NCBI RefSeq assembly: GCF_000787575.1
Contig: NW_012236531.1
Span: 581,396 to 645,395, forward strand
Direction: 5' to 3'
Source of the DNA: Acytostelium subglobosum LB1
Lineage: Eukaryota; Evosea; Eumycetozoa; Acytosteliales; Acytosteliaceae
Length of the DNA stretch: 64,000 bases
The translations under genes and the position numbers were made by a program. The notes beneath the pieces are model-generated. The model saw nothing but the letters and a program-made list of their open reading frames with translations, was not told the origin of the DNA and searched no databases. How positions within the stretch are numbered: the first letter of the stretch is position 1; each line of letters starts with the position of its first letter. Positions 29,673-41,961 of this stretch are shown in pieces.

Positions 29673-31119
29673 TTAAGATGTGAAAGACCCAAAGCCAAAT
29701 CCTAAGCCTTGTATCAACCTTCTTCTTGGACTAATGAGTCCGGCCTCTACTAAGCCGGCATTGGCTGTTTGGTCGGGTGCGAGCGCCAGCACTGGCCCAT
29801 CGGCCAACACTAGCGTCATGATGTGCAGCAAGGGTACTGCCGAAGGCCCACCCCCTGTGTCCAGGGGCGCACACTCGCGCATCCTCAGGCCACACGCCTG
29901 GAATATTGATTGCCACGCGCCAATCGTCCTGTGATGGCACGTGGCTATGCTCATGGCCACCAGGCTACTGTAGTCCCAATTGTGGTTCGACAGGCGGCCG
30001 TGGTGGTCCTGTGAGTTGTCCTCGGTGGCACCTCCTGGAAGCACCATGTCGATGAGGAGCAGAACTGGCGAGCCGCCATCATTCATTTGTTTGGCCGCCA
30101 TTGCCTTGGACACGCTCTGCATGATCACCGTTGCCTGGTCGCTCGTGCGCGTCTGAAGAAGGCGGTGGAGTATGTATATATCATCGCTGCCTGGCAGCTC
30201 CAGCTCGCCTCGCACAATGCCAAACTCCAAGCGACGACACTCGAGCATGGCCTTCATATGCTCATCCTTGGCCGCGATCTCCAGACTCTGGCGCACTGTG
30301 TGATAGTCCTCCCAGGCAACAACATGTATTCCAGGATGATCGCGCGCGATCCTGAACGCCAGGTTACAATAGCCGCCACCACATATAGTGGCGACACTGC
30401 GTGCGCCAGGGGTACCCGTGTTGATTGTGTTCAACTTGCTGGAGATCTCGCGATAGCGTCGTGCCTGTGCCTCCTTGTGGCGCATGGCCGTCGCATAGGT
30501 CAACTTGAGGAACCGGCTCCGCAGGTCCACATCACTGATCAATGTATTGCCATACCTCGCGAACCTTGTCAGCGTGGCCGAGAATGATGGGTTGCATACC
30601 CATTCAATGATGTTGGTGGACGAGTCGCAAGACATGTCCTTGTGTGTGCCATGCTGTCCATTATTGGCGCCGCACGCCAATGAGTTGCCGAGACTGTAGC
30701 CATCCATGGAGTGCATTTGAACGAGACCATCTTTGACCATCTTGTCCATCAACAATCTTAGTCCTTGGACATTGCAATGTGTTCGCGACGATAGAGTGTC
30801 CAGTGAGTGGGTTGCGCCACCCTTCATGCAGGCGGTCAGTCTAAGCATGAGACACATGGTCATGCATTGGATGGCAATGGCATCGTCGAATATGTGTGCC
30901 AGGTGCTCGGCGGTGGCCACGTCGTCCCAATGGACGATCATCGTCGTCAGACAATCCTCTATACTCTTGGCGATCGCCGGTTGAATCGGCTGGCGATCCA
31001 AATATCTTCGACGTCCATTCACATCCATATAACAGAATATAAAAACGATCAATACTATATAACTTGGTAGTCCAACCAACAAANGAGCTAGCCAACAGTG
31101 ATGACACTAATGAATCCAT
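29673..31119 (-). CDS. COMT-like O-methyltransferase, N-terminal frame broken at an N
   Basis: Continuous frame from about 31082 to 29673. The first ATG in that frame is 31028 (MDVNGRRRYLDRQP). A better start is ATG 31119 (MDSLVSSLLAS), which meets the main frame only if the single ambiguous base at 31084 is an extra base; the N-terminus would then be a hydrophobic signal anchor running through LLVGLPSYIVLIVFIFCY. The catalytic part is the plant/fungal O-methyltransferase type: a winged-helix-like dimerisation region, then SVATICGGGYCNLAFRIA (SAM-binding GGG), a late segment ELPGSDDIYILHRLLQTRT at the place of the catalytic LHDWxD, and PVLLLIDMVLPGG. The usual catalytic His is in LHRLLQ or absent, so activity is uncertain. 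Substrate unknown. Confidence 0.78.
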
Positions 31120-33441
31120 CCGGGCTTTGAGTGTGAGGGAGGGGGAGGGGAGTTAGTTACATGTTGGGCCATGACTTTAAACTTGGATTGATTGATATGG
31201 TATACCTGGCATTCCATTTAGAATTGTGATCAGTCCTTTGTTTGATAGTGATGATTAAAACTAAACAATCAAACAAGTAAAAGAAGAATGAAGTAAGTGA
31301 AGTAAGTAAGTCCAACAGGCTTGTCTTGGTTGGTTGTTGTCCAATTTGTCGAATGAGCAGGCACACACTCTGACACACCAGAGAGACACTGTTGCTGCTT
31401 GCGGGAAGGAAAGGTGAGGGTTGGATGGATGGTCTCGACAAGCTCAAGCCAAACCAAACCAAGAGAGTGAGAGGTGATTATGTTTGTGATTGTGTCCATA
31501 TCCCATTACCCACATCTCCATCGCAACAGTAGTACCAGTAGTGGGGGGTGGTCAGGTGATTATTGTGATTGTTTGTTTGTTTGTTTGTTTGATGTTTATG
31601 ATGATCGTGATGTTGATGTTGATGGGTGGGGGGAGGGGTGGTGAGTGCCTGTACAAGTGCACTAATTCAGCCAGCCAATCAGTCAACTCAGTCAATCAGA
31701 CATCCATCATGTGATCCAGAAGAATAAGCGTTGTTCCATTCCATTCCGGTCCATTCAATCAATCAATCAAACAATCAACCACCAATGCATTGCAAGAATA
31801 AGCACAACATGCGCAGTGCCATGTCGATTGGAGAATATTTAACATTAAATCGCCAAGCACAACAAGGATAGTTGTTGTAAAGGGCCGTCCGTCCATTCAG
31901 GTCAGAGCTCTAATGTGTTTGATTGATTGTCTGGAATGGAAGAATTGATGGATGGACTGACTGACTTACTGATGATTCGCGAACACACCCCAACACACTC
32001 GACCATGGTCGATCATCTTATCAGACTGACCACCAACATCACTCGTTCCTCACCATGTGATTGTGATTGTGTCAATGCTTGTGTGTGTGTGTGTGTTGTT
32101 GGTCTGACCTGACTGGCAAATTGAAGACGCGAGTGTAGGCTGTGTGTGATTGGTTGTGATAGTTAGTGTGTGTGTGTGTGTTGTTGAAGGAGTGAATGAT
32201 GGATGGTCGCAGTTAACTCTTATTTGGGTTTCATATAACTTATGTGCTCTGGGCAATCAATCAATCAATAAATCACATCGCTTTAGTTCTTTCTACACAT
32301 TGGTTTGTGTGTGTGTGTGTGTGTGAGTGTGTGTGTGAGTTAGTCAAGAGAGAGTCAGAGTTCAATCAAAGACGACAAGTCGTGTGATGTTACAGCTTCC
32401 ATCCACATTAACAACAACAACAACATAATGTAGGTAACAACATCCCGAGAGAGTGATCTTGATTATTATGGGCGAACCTCATTCGACCAGTTTTAAAAGC
32501 AGAGTTTTTGTCGTGTTATAGTTCTGCCCCCAACTAGTTGGCAATCAATTAATCAATCAATCAATCAATATTAGTGAGTTGACTGGTGCTGGTCTGTCTG
32601 TTCGTTAACATCAACAAGAATTATAAATAGAATTTATGTGTGTGTGTTTTTGTTTGTTTTGTTTGTGTGTGTGTAAGGTGGGGGTGTCGTTAACGAATGT
32701 GATCGAGTGTCACAGTGTGGGTGGAAGTTAAACACCATTATGAATGAAAGGGAAGGCAATCATACATGACCCACGAGGATCACGACACATGTGTTCCACC
32801 AATCAGCCTTTGTCATCATACTACCCGACATGTTTTGTGTCAGTAGTCATTTGATCAGTCACTCCCTCGCTCACTCACTCACTCATTCAATCATAAACCT
32901 CCCTTCTTTGCATGCACCAATGTCCTCCTCTCTTACACAAACACCATCCACCAAGCACATCAGCAGCAGGGAAGTAATGGAACTAAGGAATGTAGGTAGT
33001 TTCTGAGGAATGTAGGCCGTTGTAATCAGTGTTGATCAAGTTTGTGATCCTCTTCGATGAATAACATCATGACTCTGCATCATCATGGATGTCATGTCAG
33101 CATCCTTCTGCCATCTGCCAACCTACTTCCATACCAACAACATATATTGGTTGGGTCTTATGAATGAGTGAGCGAGGCCTCTTGCTCATCCAACATCTGA
33201 CAAATATCCCAACGATCAATGTGTATGTGTGTGTGTGAGCGAGTGTGATCCTTGGATACAATGAAGTCATTAAGGTCGGGGTCGGCAACTGATCACTTAG
33301 CCCATCAAGAAGAGGTCCATCTCCACTATATATTTATAATCAGTCTGGATCAATCAATCAATTTCAATCATATATAATATTAATATTGTGTACAAATAAT
33401 AATCAATCAATCATATAATCAATCAAACAAACAAACAAATA
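31120..33441. other. Gene-free spacer, 2.3 kb
   Basis: Rich in simple sequence: GTTTGTTTG (31571-31590), GATGTTGATG (31610-31625), long GT runs (32085-32095, 32167-32182, 32306-32338, 32636-32675), and ATCA/TTGA repeats throughout. Several short frames translate to Ser/His/Thr repeats and are not supported. It lies between two divergent genes, so both promoters are here. No RNA gene recognised. Confidence 0.6.
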
Positions 33442-34630
33442 ATGCTACCCTATATTGTTGCAGTAGTTGTTGTTGGTCTGGCATTGTGGATGTTCAGACC
33501 AAAGGCCTCGACATGTGGCCTCGAGCACCCAGGCGTAATATATAATCGCTGGAGAAATGTTGCCAAGGGCTACAACATGGACAACTTTATGAATGACACC
33601 ATGCCACTGAAGGAGCCACACACCTACAAGACCGTGTTGAAGGAGGCCCTCCATCTCAAGAATGAGGAGATGAAGCATTACGAAGCATTGATGGTCATGC
33701 AACGCGTGGTCGCCACGTACAAGAAGTTGACGATGGATGGTGACAAGCTGGGCAAAGAGATCAAGGACTACATCGAGATGAACAAGGAGTACCGCGTCAT
33801 GTACAACGAGTCCGTCCAACACTACGATCTTGTCGATGCCTTCTTCAACGAGAAGGACTGGACCGTTGATCCCAACCTCGAGCACGAGGTCCAATACTCC
33901 TACCGCACTGAGGGTCGCAGACTCAGATCAAGAAAGTTCATCAGTAAGTTCACACCCCACTGGAATCAGATACCCAAAGGGATAGTTCCATTCATATTAA
34001 CTAACTCTCAATCAATCAATCAACAGAGGTCGTCAACTTGCCATTGAAGAACCTGGCCATGCGTTGCCAAGAGATTGATTTGATCAACACTTGGAAGTGG
34101 TACCAGTCTGGAAAGGTGATCTCAACTCCAACTTCAAAGGGAACTGTTCTTTGCTCAATCATTTCGATCCTCAGCAGAATATTCATCCTGAACAGAGCTG
34201 CCTACTGCTGGAAGCTCAACTTCAGACTGCCGGACAACTCCATCGTCATCGCCTACAACGGAGCCAACAACAGACAGTCCGACTACGATCTCCCCGCCCT
34301 ACCCACCGGATTCGCCTACCCAGACATCTTCTACCACGCGTATGTACAATCCATCCATTGATTGATCATCAATCCATATACATGACACTGACTCTCAACT
34401 CAATCAATCATATCAGTTTCCGTCTCATCCCATTGACTCCACACAAGACTATTGTGATCTCGGTCATGGAGAGTGATCCAAAGATCTGGTTCTTGACTCG
34501 TGAGATGTTCATCAAGCAAGGCAAGACATTCGGATGCCGTGAGTTGAAGCTCATGTCTGACTTCTCAAGCGACATCCATGGCACACCATACCAAGAGTTT
34601 GCCAACCATCCATTCTACGATGGTTTATAA
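33442..34630 (+). CDS. Signal-anchored protein of unknown function
   Basis: Not recognised. Exons 33442-33943, 34027-34339 and 34417-34630 give 342 residues. Residues 1-19 are hydrophobic (MLPYIVAVVVVGLALWMF) and followed by RPK, a signal anchor or uncleaved signal. Residues 45-165 are charged and helical (LKEALHLKNEEMKHYEALMV). The last exon has TIVISVMESDPKIWFLTREM. In the first part of exon 2 a second frame is also open; the chosen frame is required to join both neighbours in phase. The stop lies 48 bases from that of the convergent gene. Confidence 0.72.
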
Positions 34631-34678
34631 ATTATTAAATTTATAATTATAATTAAACAAATAATAATTGGGAATGAT

Positions 34679-37600
34679 CTAACTTCGAATGAATTCACCT
34701 CTTTGTCCAAGATGTGGATGGAAGTTGAGTGCGGACAATGTTGTTTCCAACATATTCTGGTTCAGCCTGCCAATGAGTTTGCCTCCCAGTTGATGATCGT
34801 ACCAAATTGATAGACGGTTCAAATTGTTGAATGTCGGTCGTTTGAGTAGTGCCACCAAGTTGTCAATGACCACTCTTTGAAATGACTTGTCTAAATCCAT
34901 CCTGATGATTGTACAACAATCCATAAGTATATAGTTGAATCTACTTATTGATGTTGTTGTCGAGCAACATTCGACTGGAAGTAAACTTGTTATCTCCCTA
35001 GGGTACTCTGTTGCGAGGGTCAATGTGTCCAACCGTTTGGAATTGTTTTCGAATAATAATAACATGGTGGCCTCATATTGCTCAGGCAATGAATGATAAT
35101 ACCGGTCATTGATCATATATATGTTGTTTAGATTCGATAGTCGATACGCTAAATGTGTTGGAAAGTGATCGTATTTGGATGGTATCCTAATTCTTAACGA
35201 GCTGATGTGTGAACATGAGTCCCGACTGCTTACCACGTCGTCAATCTCATTTACAAGCTGCATTATATGTATATTTAGCTCGCATGATATATCCACCTTG
35301 CTATCTCCATGCCCATCACTGGTTCGAGCCACACACATATATTGTTGAGGGTTTTCCAAGGAGAGTGATGAGCATTCAATCGTTTGAAACATTGGGTTTG
35401 GTGTGATGTAATGTTGATACAGCCATTGGTAGTACATGGCCATGTTGTGTGACTCTAATTCCTTGAAGGTAACTTGTCCTGAATGGTATCGGTATTGGTA
35501 TATGATACGATCGATCTCTACAAGCTTGAGGTGTCTGAGTTGAGGCGTTTCCAACACTGGAAAGGTACCACTTCTAAAGAAACTATCATCATCTTCTCTG
35601 AACATCTTTCCAAACGCAATGATCAATGATTGAAGCCTTGATAGGCATGTGGGCATGTGCTCATCTGGAATGTGTTTGATGCTGTTGTAGTCCAAGTGGA
35701 GAGGTGGTGTGGCCCACAGACAGTAGTTCGAGCCAATGTAATTGATCATTGAGCGCATGGCAAGTGTTTGCAGCACATTGTTGGACACTGATCTCCTGAC
35801 TGACTTGAGAAAATGTTTGGAGACCGTGGCCAACGACACCAAGAATGTTGATTTGAATGGCAAGTCACTGTTATCCAACACAAGGTGATCAATTATGTGT
35901 TCATGTACTATTGATGGAAGCGTAGGGTTGGGCAAGGATGATGTCGATGACGATTTCGAGGCAACACTAATGACGCACTCTCTTGCTGATGAGTTCATCT
36001 TGAATTGTTTGAACTCTTGTCTGGCTGTTTTGAGCCTGTCCAAACATGTTGTGTCCACATGTTCAATCAATATTTGCTTGATCACTTTGTACTTGTACTT
36101 GTTTTGTGATGACGTCGATGGGGTTGAGGACAGGAGCTGCAAGCAGTAGAACCGCCTGAGGATATAGTACATGGAGTAGAGTGGGAGTGTAGACCGGACC
36201 ATGTCACCTACACTCAATAGCATGTCATCGACCAAGCCATTGATCACTGAGTTCATCTTATCGAGTGGCAGGTCATTGGGAGCCAACAGGTCTATGAGCG
36301 ACACCCATGCCGCTAAGACATTGCAACTTGAATTGATAAGCAGTTGTAACTCTGGCCTTGGTTTCCTGTGGAACTCCACCAATACACGATCGAGTATATC
36401 ATTGTCAAGGTAACCTGATGCGTTACATATGATGAAGAAGTGTCCATTGCTCGTCTCCCTATGAATGTGATGGTAGTTTGCCAAGAACTTCTTGGTCTCC
36501 TCGGAATAATTCCTGACGATATTCTCCGTGAGTGTCATATATTCTTGATGTTGTCTACACTGCTTGATGTTCATCAATTGAGCCATGGCCATCTCAAACA
36601 ATTGATATGTATTCTTGTTGGACCTTTCATAAAGTGTGATAAATGATTGAGTAATCAGTGCAATCTCTCGATCATCTGATTGTCCACTTGAGTAGGATAC
36701 TTTGAGTTTGGACACTCGATCAACGAATCGTTGTCTCAAACCCACATCCATGTTGAGACAATGAATGATGCCATCAAGCAGCAGGAGGGCTGAGTTGTCA
36801 TTTGATCCAAGTAGTCTGAATATATGCTCTTCAACCTCCAAATAATACTTGGAGAATGTACTGCCCACCAGTTTGAGGAGTGTATTCTTGTTGTGTACAT
36901 TCTTGAGTCGTTGGAAGCATGAGTTGAATGAGTGTACGGATGATTGAATGTGTGATTGGAACACAATGAATGAGTTGTCTGAATGTGGACCATTTGTAAT
37001 AAGTCCAACCATCTTTTGTTGATATCCATCTTTGTAATATGATCCAACAATGTCAATACACTCGATATGCCATTGGCATGTGTATGTAGCTGTTCTCCAG
37101 TGAGCCTAGTTGAGACTAAAAGACTGGACCACGGTCAGTACATTCATCGAAGAATTGACGAATGATCAACTTACTTAAACACTGCTTGTCCATTGTTTAT
37201 CAAGTGTGATGACTGGTCTGAGATGGTGGCCAGACTGATGAGATGGTTAAGCATGGCATTGGAAAGGTTGTTTGATTGATTGGACACCAATAATTGAATG
37301 AATTGATGATTCACTCGGTCAACTCCAAAGGCTGAGGAGATGGAGCTGAAGCAGTTTGGACAGTCAAGATACTTCGTCATTAACTTGGTATAAAGATTGA
37401 ATAGTTGATCGAATGGACATTGTGGCTGAGCAAGTATCATGCGTATAAAGCCCGAGTTGATCACGACTAAGTATGACCAATGTGGAGCCACTGTGGCTTT
37501 GTGTAGCAAGTGCATTGCTTGGTCCAACAGGCTAGCATTGGACTTTAGTCTACGTCCATCCTCTGTCAGACCAACGAACATATCAGACACCAAGTTACAT

Positions 37601-37934
37601 AGTAACTGCTCAACACAAACAAACACTTTATCAACAATATGTTGTCGGTTGGCAAGTATCTACATGGTTTGTTTGAGTTGTTAGTTACTTAGATTGTTGA
37701 ATTGGTGTCGACTGGACTACTCACTCTTGTTATCAAAGGTAATAAGTATTGAACAATGTATGACTTGACTTCATCATTATCATCAACTCTATCTTGTCTT
37801 GACAATGTTTGATTGACAGCATCTTTGAACTGATCTATCTCTAATAGATTACGACAAATACCAGGTTGACAATAATCTCTATTATATATCCTAAGATGTG
37901 ATACAACACTCTTTAATGGATGTGATGCGTCCAT
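34679..37934 (-). CDS. Large HWSY/DCPNC-family protein with F-box-like and LRR-like half
   Basis: Complete member of the family also seen, truncated, at 1-692. Exons 37934-37725, 37659-37175 and 37094-34679 give 1036 residues; the second intron must end at the AG at 37095 for the frames to join. A GA-repeat in the leader precedes the ATG. The N-terminal 550 residues are helical and contain PHWSYLVVINSGF (about 130) and DCPNCFSSISSAFGVDRV (about 175). At about 625-680 there is an F-box-like stretch (HEHIIDHLVLDNSDLPFKST, VSLATVSKHFLKSVRRSV), followed by irregular leucine-rich sequence. Function unknown; an SCF-type adaptor with an armadillo-like front is a guess from layout. Confidence 0.82.
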
Positions 37935-38500
37935 CTCTCTCTCTCTCTCTCTGTTCACTTCTACTTCTTCATCTCAACTAATTACGGACTTCAAACTTCA
38001 AAGATGAAATTAAACCCATCCTGGTGTGAAGTTGACAACCAGGATTGGTTTAGTTCCAAGAAAGTAGGAGATGGCATAGTCAATGTGACTTTTGTTCGAG
38101 ACTTCATTGTATTATTCATTGGGCTTGCATACTTTATATCTCTTTGAGACAAAGATACTTATTGGTCTCAAGATGTGCACATTAGTATCCACCAAAAAAG
38201 AGATATTTCCATCTTTTTACAGATATTTGACGACCTTCACCTCAAACATACAAGTTTATCCATCCTCATTTACAGGGTTGGGCGCCTCAAGCTCAAAGCT
38301 CAAGGTGATGGGCAGTCCGTAATTATGAATGTAATCAAAGATACACTCACTGTCGTTATCAAGTTCTCATGGTGTGAGTTGAGTGTATGATTGATGTTGC
38401 CCAAACAAAGACATCATGATACTCTCATTCGTCAATCAAATCACTCCATCTTGCAAGATAATTATATAAATACTCTCTGTGTATTGTATACAGTTACATC
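37935..38500. other. Spacer with weak reading frames, 566 bp
   Basis: Begins with a (CT)8 run in the leader of the minus-strand gene. An ATG frame at 38004 encodes about 47 residues (MKLNPSWCEVDNQDWF...), and two overlapping frames cover 38092-38390. None has splice sites that join them, so I do not call a gene. TATAAATA at about 38463 is a plausible TATA box for the gene at 38501. Confidence 0.45.
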
Positions 38501-40332
38501 ATGTTTAACAAGTTTGCAATAATCTTTACTCTGGTCTTGGCATCATTTGCTACCATCGCTGTAAGTCATTCATTCATTCATTCACATCATCGTTCGTCTT
38601 CTCCAATTCACTAACTCACTCACGTATTCCATTCAATCAATCAATTCAATATTAGTTTGGAGACCAAATCTTCTCTTACACTTTGCCATTGGGCGAGGTT
38701 AAGGTTAGCAAGGTAATCACTCAAACATTCACAAATGTACCTTTGCCAGCTGGTGGCGCCGACATTAGCGCCATCCAGGTGTTGTTCTTGAATGACACCA
38801 GCAAAAAGATATACGATCGATCAGTGTTGAAGGTGCTCACCTTTGATCTGACCGTCAATAAGCCAACCACACGCAAGGCCGTCTCATTCACTTTGACCAA
38901 CATCGCCCAGCCCATGGTGTTGCCCTCGCCGTACTCCATCCAGCTGCTCAACGGCACCAGCGCCTCGATCACCGTCAGCTACCTCTCAGTGGACACTTTC
39001 ACCAACTGCAATGTTAGCGTCAACTACATCTTCAAGTGGTCACCCAGCGCTCAGACCACCTCGATCCCCGTGATCCGCTCGGCGTCGTCGGCCACGGCCA
39101 ACTTCTCCTCGTTCAACGTTCCAGGCGGCGGCGGCCTCTTTGTCCAGTTCAGCAGTGCCAAGTGGCTCCAGAACATGAACACCGCGTACTTCCTGGCCTC
39201 TGGCTCACCGGGTATCGTCGACTTGTCATTCATCAACAATGACACTGGTATTGTGCTGTGCTCGTCGATTCCAACGATGGTCGAGGGTGCTCTCTCCATG
39301 TCTGATTGTGAGGGAATTGATTCAATCCAGGCTGGCGTATCATATATTACCAGGGCCACCTATAACAACACTCATCCAATCAAGGGTGTCTTTGGACTGT
39401 TCACAATCTATGTTGCCAATGCTGAGCAACCTACTACCACCACCACATCATCTTCGTCGACGACAGCCACCACCACTGGCAAGACCACAGCCACCACTCA
39501 CACCGGCCCAGCAACAACTACAACAGCCACCACAACTGGCAAGACTACTGCCACCACTCACACCACCACCGGCCCAGCCACCCATTCGACATCTGGTCCA
39601 TCCTCATCGGGACCAACATCCACTGGCCCAGCCACTCACTCAACCTCAGGACCATCATCCTCGGGTCCAACATCCACCGGTCCACACTCAGCATCTGGTC
39701 CATCCTCCTCAGGACCATCATCATCCGGCCCACACACCTCATCAACTGGTCCACATTCATCCTCCTCCGGTCCACACTCCTCGTCCTCCGGCCCACATTC
39801 CTCATCGACCACCCAGTCTGGCACTACCTCTGGAACTACTTCCGGCACTACCTCTGGCACCACCTCGGGAACAACCAGTCCATCGGGAACTACCTCTGGC
39901 TTCACCACAACCGGTACCACCACCCAATCAGGCACCACATCAGGCAGCTCCGGCACAACCCAGACCTCTGGACAGACCACCGGAACCTCTGGCTCTGGAA
40001 CTACCTCGGGTCAGACCACTGGCACTTCTGGACAGACCGCTACCTCTGCCACTACCACAACAACCAGCGGCGCTTCCGGCTCATCAGGCACCACCTCCTC
40101 AGGCCAGACCACCGGAACATCTGGACAGACCACCACCTCTGGAACATCGGGTCAGACAACCGGAACCACCGGACAGACCACTGGAACCTCTGGCCAGACC
40201 ACCGACACATCCGGTCAAACTACCGGACAGACCTCCGGACAAACCAGTGCCACCTCCTACACCGATGGTGGTTTCGAGGCCTGGCAATCAGACTTCAAGA
40301 AGCCAAACAGAAAGCCAAAGTTCATCCTATAA
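38501..40332 (+). CDS. Secreted mucin-like protein with Thr/Ser/Gly repeats
   Basis: Exons 38501-38560 and 38656-40332 give 578 residues. Exon 1 encodes just the signal peptide (MFNKFAIIFTLVLASFATIA). Residues about 21-265 form a beta-rich globular domain with several NxT/S sites (LLNGTSASITVSYL, NCNVSVNYIFKWS). The rest, about 266-550, is low complexity: TTTTTSSSSTTATTTGKTT, then SSGPHSSSSGP-type units, GTTSGTTSGTT and GQTTGTSGQTT units, a classic heavily O-glycosylated stalk. The last 25 residues are charged (KKPNRKPKFIL). No GPI or membrane anchor is seen. Probably an extracellular matrix, slime or spore-coat type protein; that role is inferred from composition. Confidence 0.88.
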
Positions 40333-40477
40333 ATGAAGTAATAATAACTCGTGTTGTACTTACTGATCATCGTCAATCAATCAATCAATCATTGAGCTAG
40401 TGAGTTGTGTTTGTCTGTGAATCGTTGGCATAGGGACATGCCCTGATGCTCTTTTATTATTACTACTAATACTAATA

Positions 40478-41855
40478 TTACTGTTGTTGCCTGCTGTTGC
40501 CACTGCTGCTGTCGACCAAGTTGTCGGACTTGTGAGCATGGCTGCTGCCACCGTGCGAGTGGCCATGACCTCCACCTGCCTTTCTGTTCTTTTGATCCTC
40601 TACGGCCTTGTAGTAGAGTGTACCGAATACAATGATGGCGCCAATCCATTGTAGGTTGGACAATGGATGTGCAAAGAGGATTGTGGAGAGCACGATTGAG
40701 AACACCTGTCTGGTGACCATTATCGTCGAGAAGATCAATGCTCCAAACTCCTTGATCGTGAAGTAAATGACCATCTGACCAAGACTGGCACAAATTGACA
40801 GCATCGTAGAGTCGTACAGAAGCTTCTGGTACTGCATAGTGAACTCCAATGCTGGGAACAATCTGTTGTTGACGATCAACACTGTTTGTTGGTCATGGTA
40901 ATGATCGATGTAAGTATGGGATCATGTGATTGATTGATCATGTGATTGATTGGGACCTTACCAAAGAGTGAGATTAAGGCTGAGAATGAGTTTACATAGA
41001 TCATCTGATCGTAGGTGGACATTGTGTATCCCTTGAACATCTTCTCCTGGAAGGTTGAGGTGAAGCTGTCAAAGAACATATAGGTGGCCATCAATAACAG
41101 GCCATAGATGGTGCTTGAGTCGTCCTCATCCTTGGAGGAGATTTTCTTGATTGATTGAATGAGGCAAAGGCGAGGGCAAGGGTTAGCGCGAGTAAATGTG
41201 CTAGCTAAGTTGAAATACATACACCAGTCATGAAGAAGATCATACAACCAGAGGTGATGGTCAGGGCGATGGCGTAGTCTTTGAAGGAGTACTTCTTGCC
41301 ACTGAGGAAGGTACCGACTAGCATGACTGGCATCATCTTGCCACACTTGCCAAGGGTCTGTGTGGGGAAGTTGACGTACTTGAGTGCCTCGTACTGACAC
41401 CATGTGGCGCAGAAGTTGGACAGAGACACGCCCAGATACTTGTGAAGTGGTGCAACATTCTTTACAGACTCGCCACGATACATAACAATGACGACGGCGA
41501 TGATTGCTGCGAATAGACGGTTGGACAGCACGATGAATGTCGAATCGGTGAAGAACACCTTGTTGCCCTTGTCATCGATATCGTATGGTTGATCCATGAT
41601 CCTCTCTTGAAGTACACCATAAAATATAAAGAATCCCATGATGCCTCCAACACTCATCAACAACTTTGTATTATAACTTGGTCCACTATTGACTGGGCTT
41701 ATAATGCTTGGATTGCCAGTGTCACTATTGCTTGAGATACCTGCCTCTGCATCTGTTATTATTGTTGTTCAGCTGAAGTTAGTTTCATTCATTCAATTTG
41801 ATTCATTCACCTGAATGAGCATACCTCTTTCTTTATCTCTTTCTTCAGATCCCAT
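40478..41855 (-). CDS. UAA-family nucleotide-sugar/PAPS transporter (SLC35B type)
   Basis: Golgi/ER antiporter of the drug/metabolite superfamily. Exons 41855-41825, 41752-41223, 41145-40962 and 40881-40478 give 382 residues. A polar leader of about 45 residues is followed by about ten hydrophobic segments. ALKYVNFPTQTLGKCGKMMP followed by VMLVG is the diagnostic segment of SLC35B2/B3-like 3'-phosphoadenosine 5'-phosphosulfate transporters and SLC35B1; TFQEKMFKGY and NLQWIGAIIVFGTLYYK also fit. The C-terminus is His/Ser-rich (GGGHGHSHGGSSHAHK), unusual for the family and a possible metal-binding tail. PAPS is the best guess of substrate, by motif likeness only. Confidence 0.88.
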
Positions 41856-41961
41856 TGTTTGTTTGATTGATTGTTATCTGTATAAATAATATAACAAGAA
41901 TGAATGTATGATTGAATGAGTGACCAGAGTTCGATTAATTAAGTTAAGTTTGGTAACCACC

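Noticed and set aside
32440-32560. Possible tRNA or U-RNA in the segment around GGGCGAACCTCATTCG
   Set aside because: No cloverleaf and no correct A and B boxes could be drawn.
38004-38390. Small gene before the mucin-like gene
   Set aside because: Three short frames in different registers cannot be joined with canonical splice sites; it could be a remnant.
39239-40336. 365-residue Pro/His-rich plus-strand frame overlapping the mucin gene
   Set aside because: Frame-shifted reading of the Thr/Ser/Gly repeats; the signal peptide and exon junction support the other frame.
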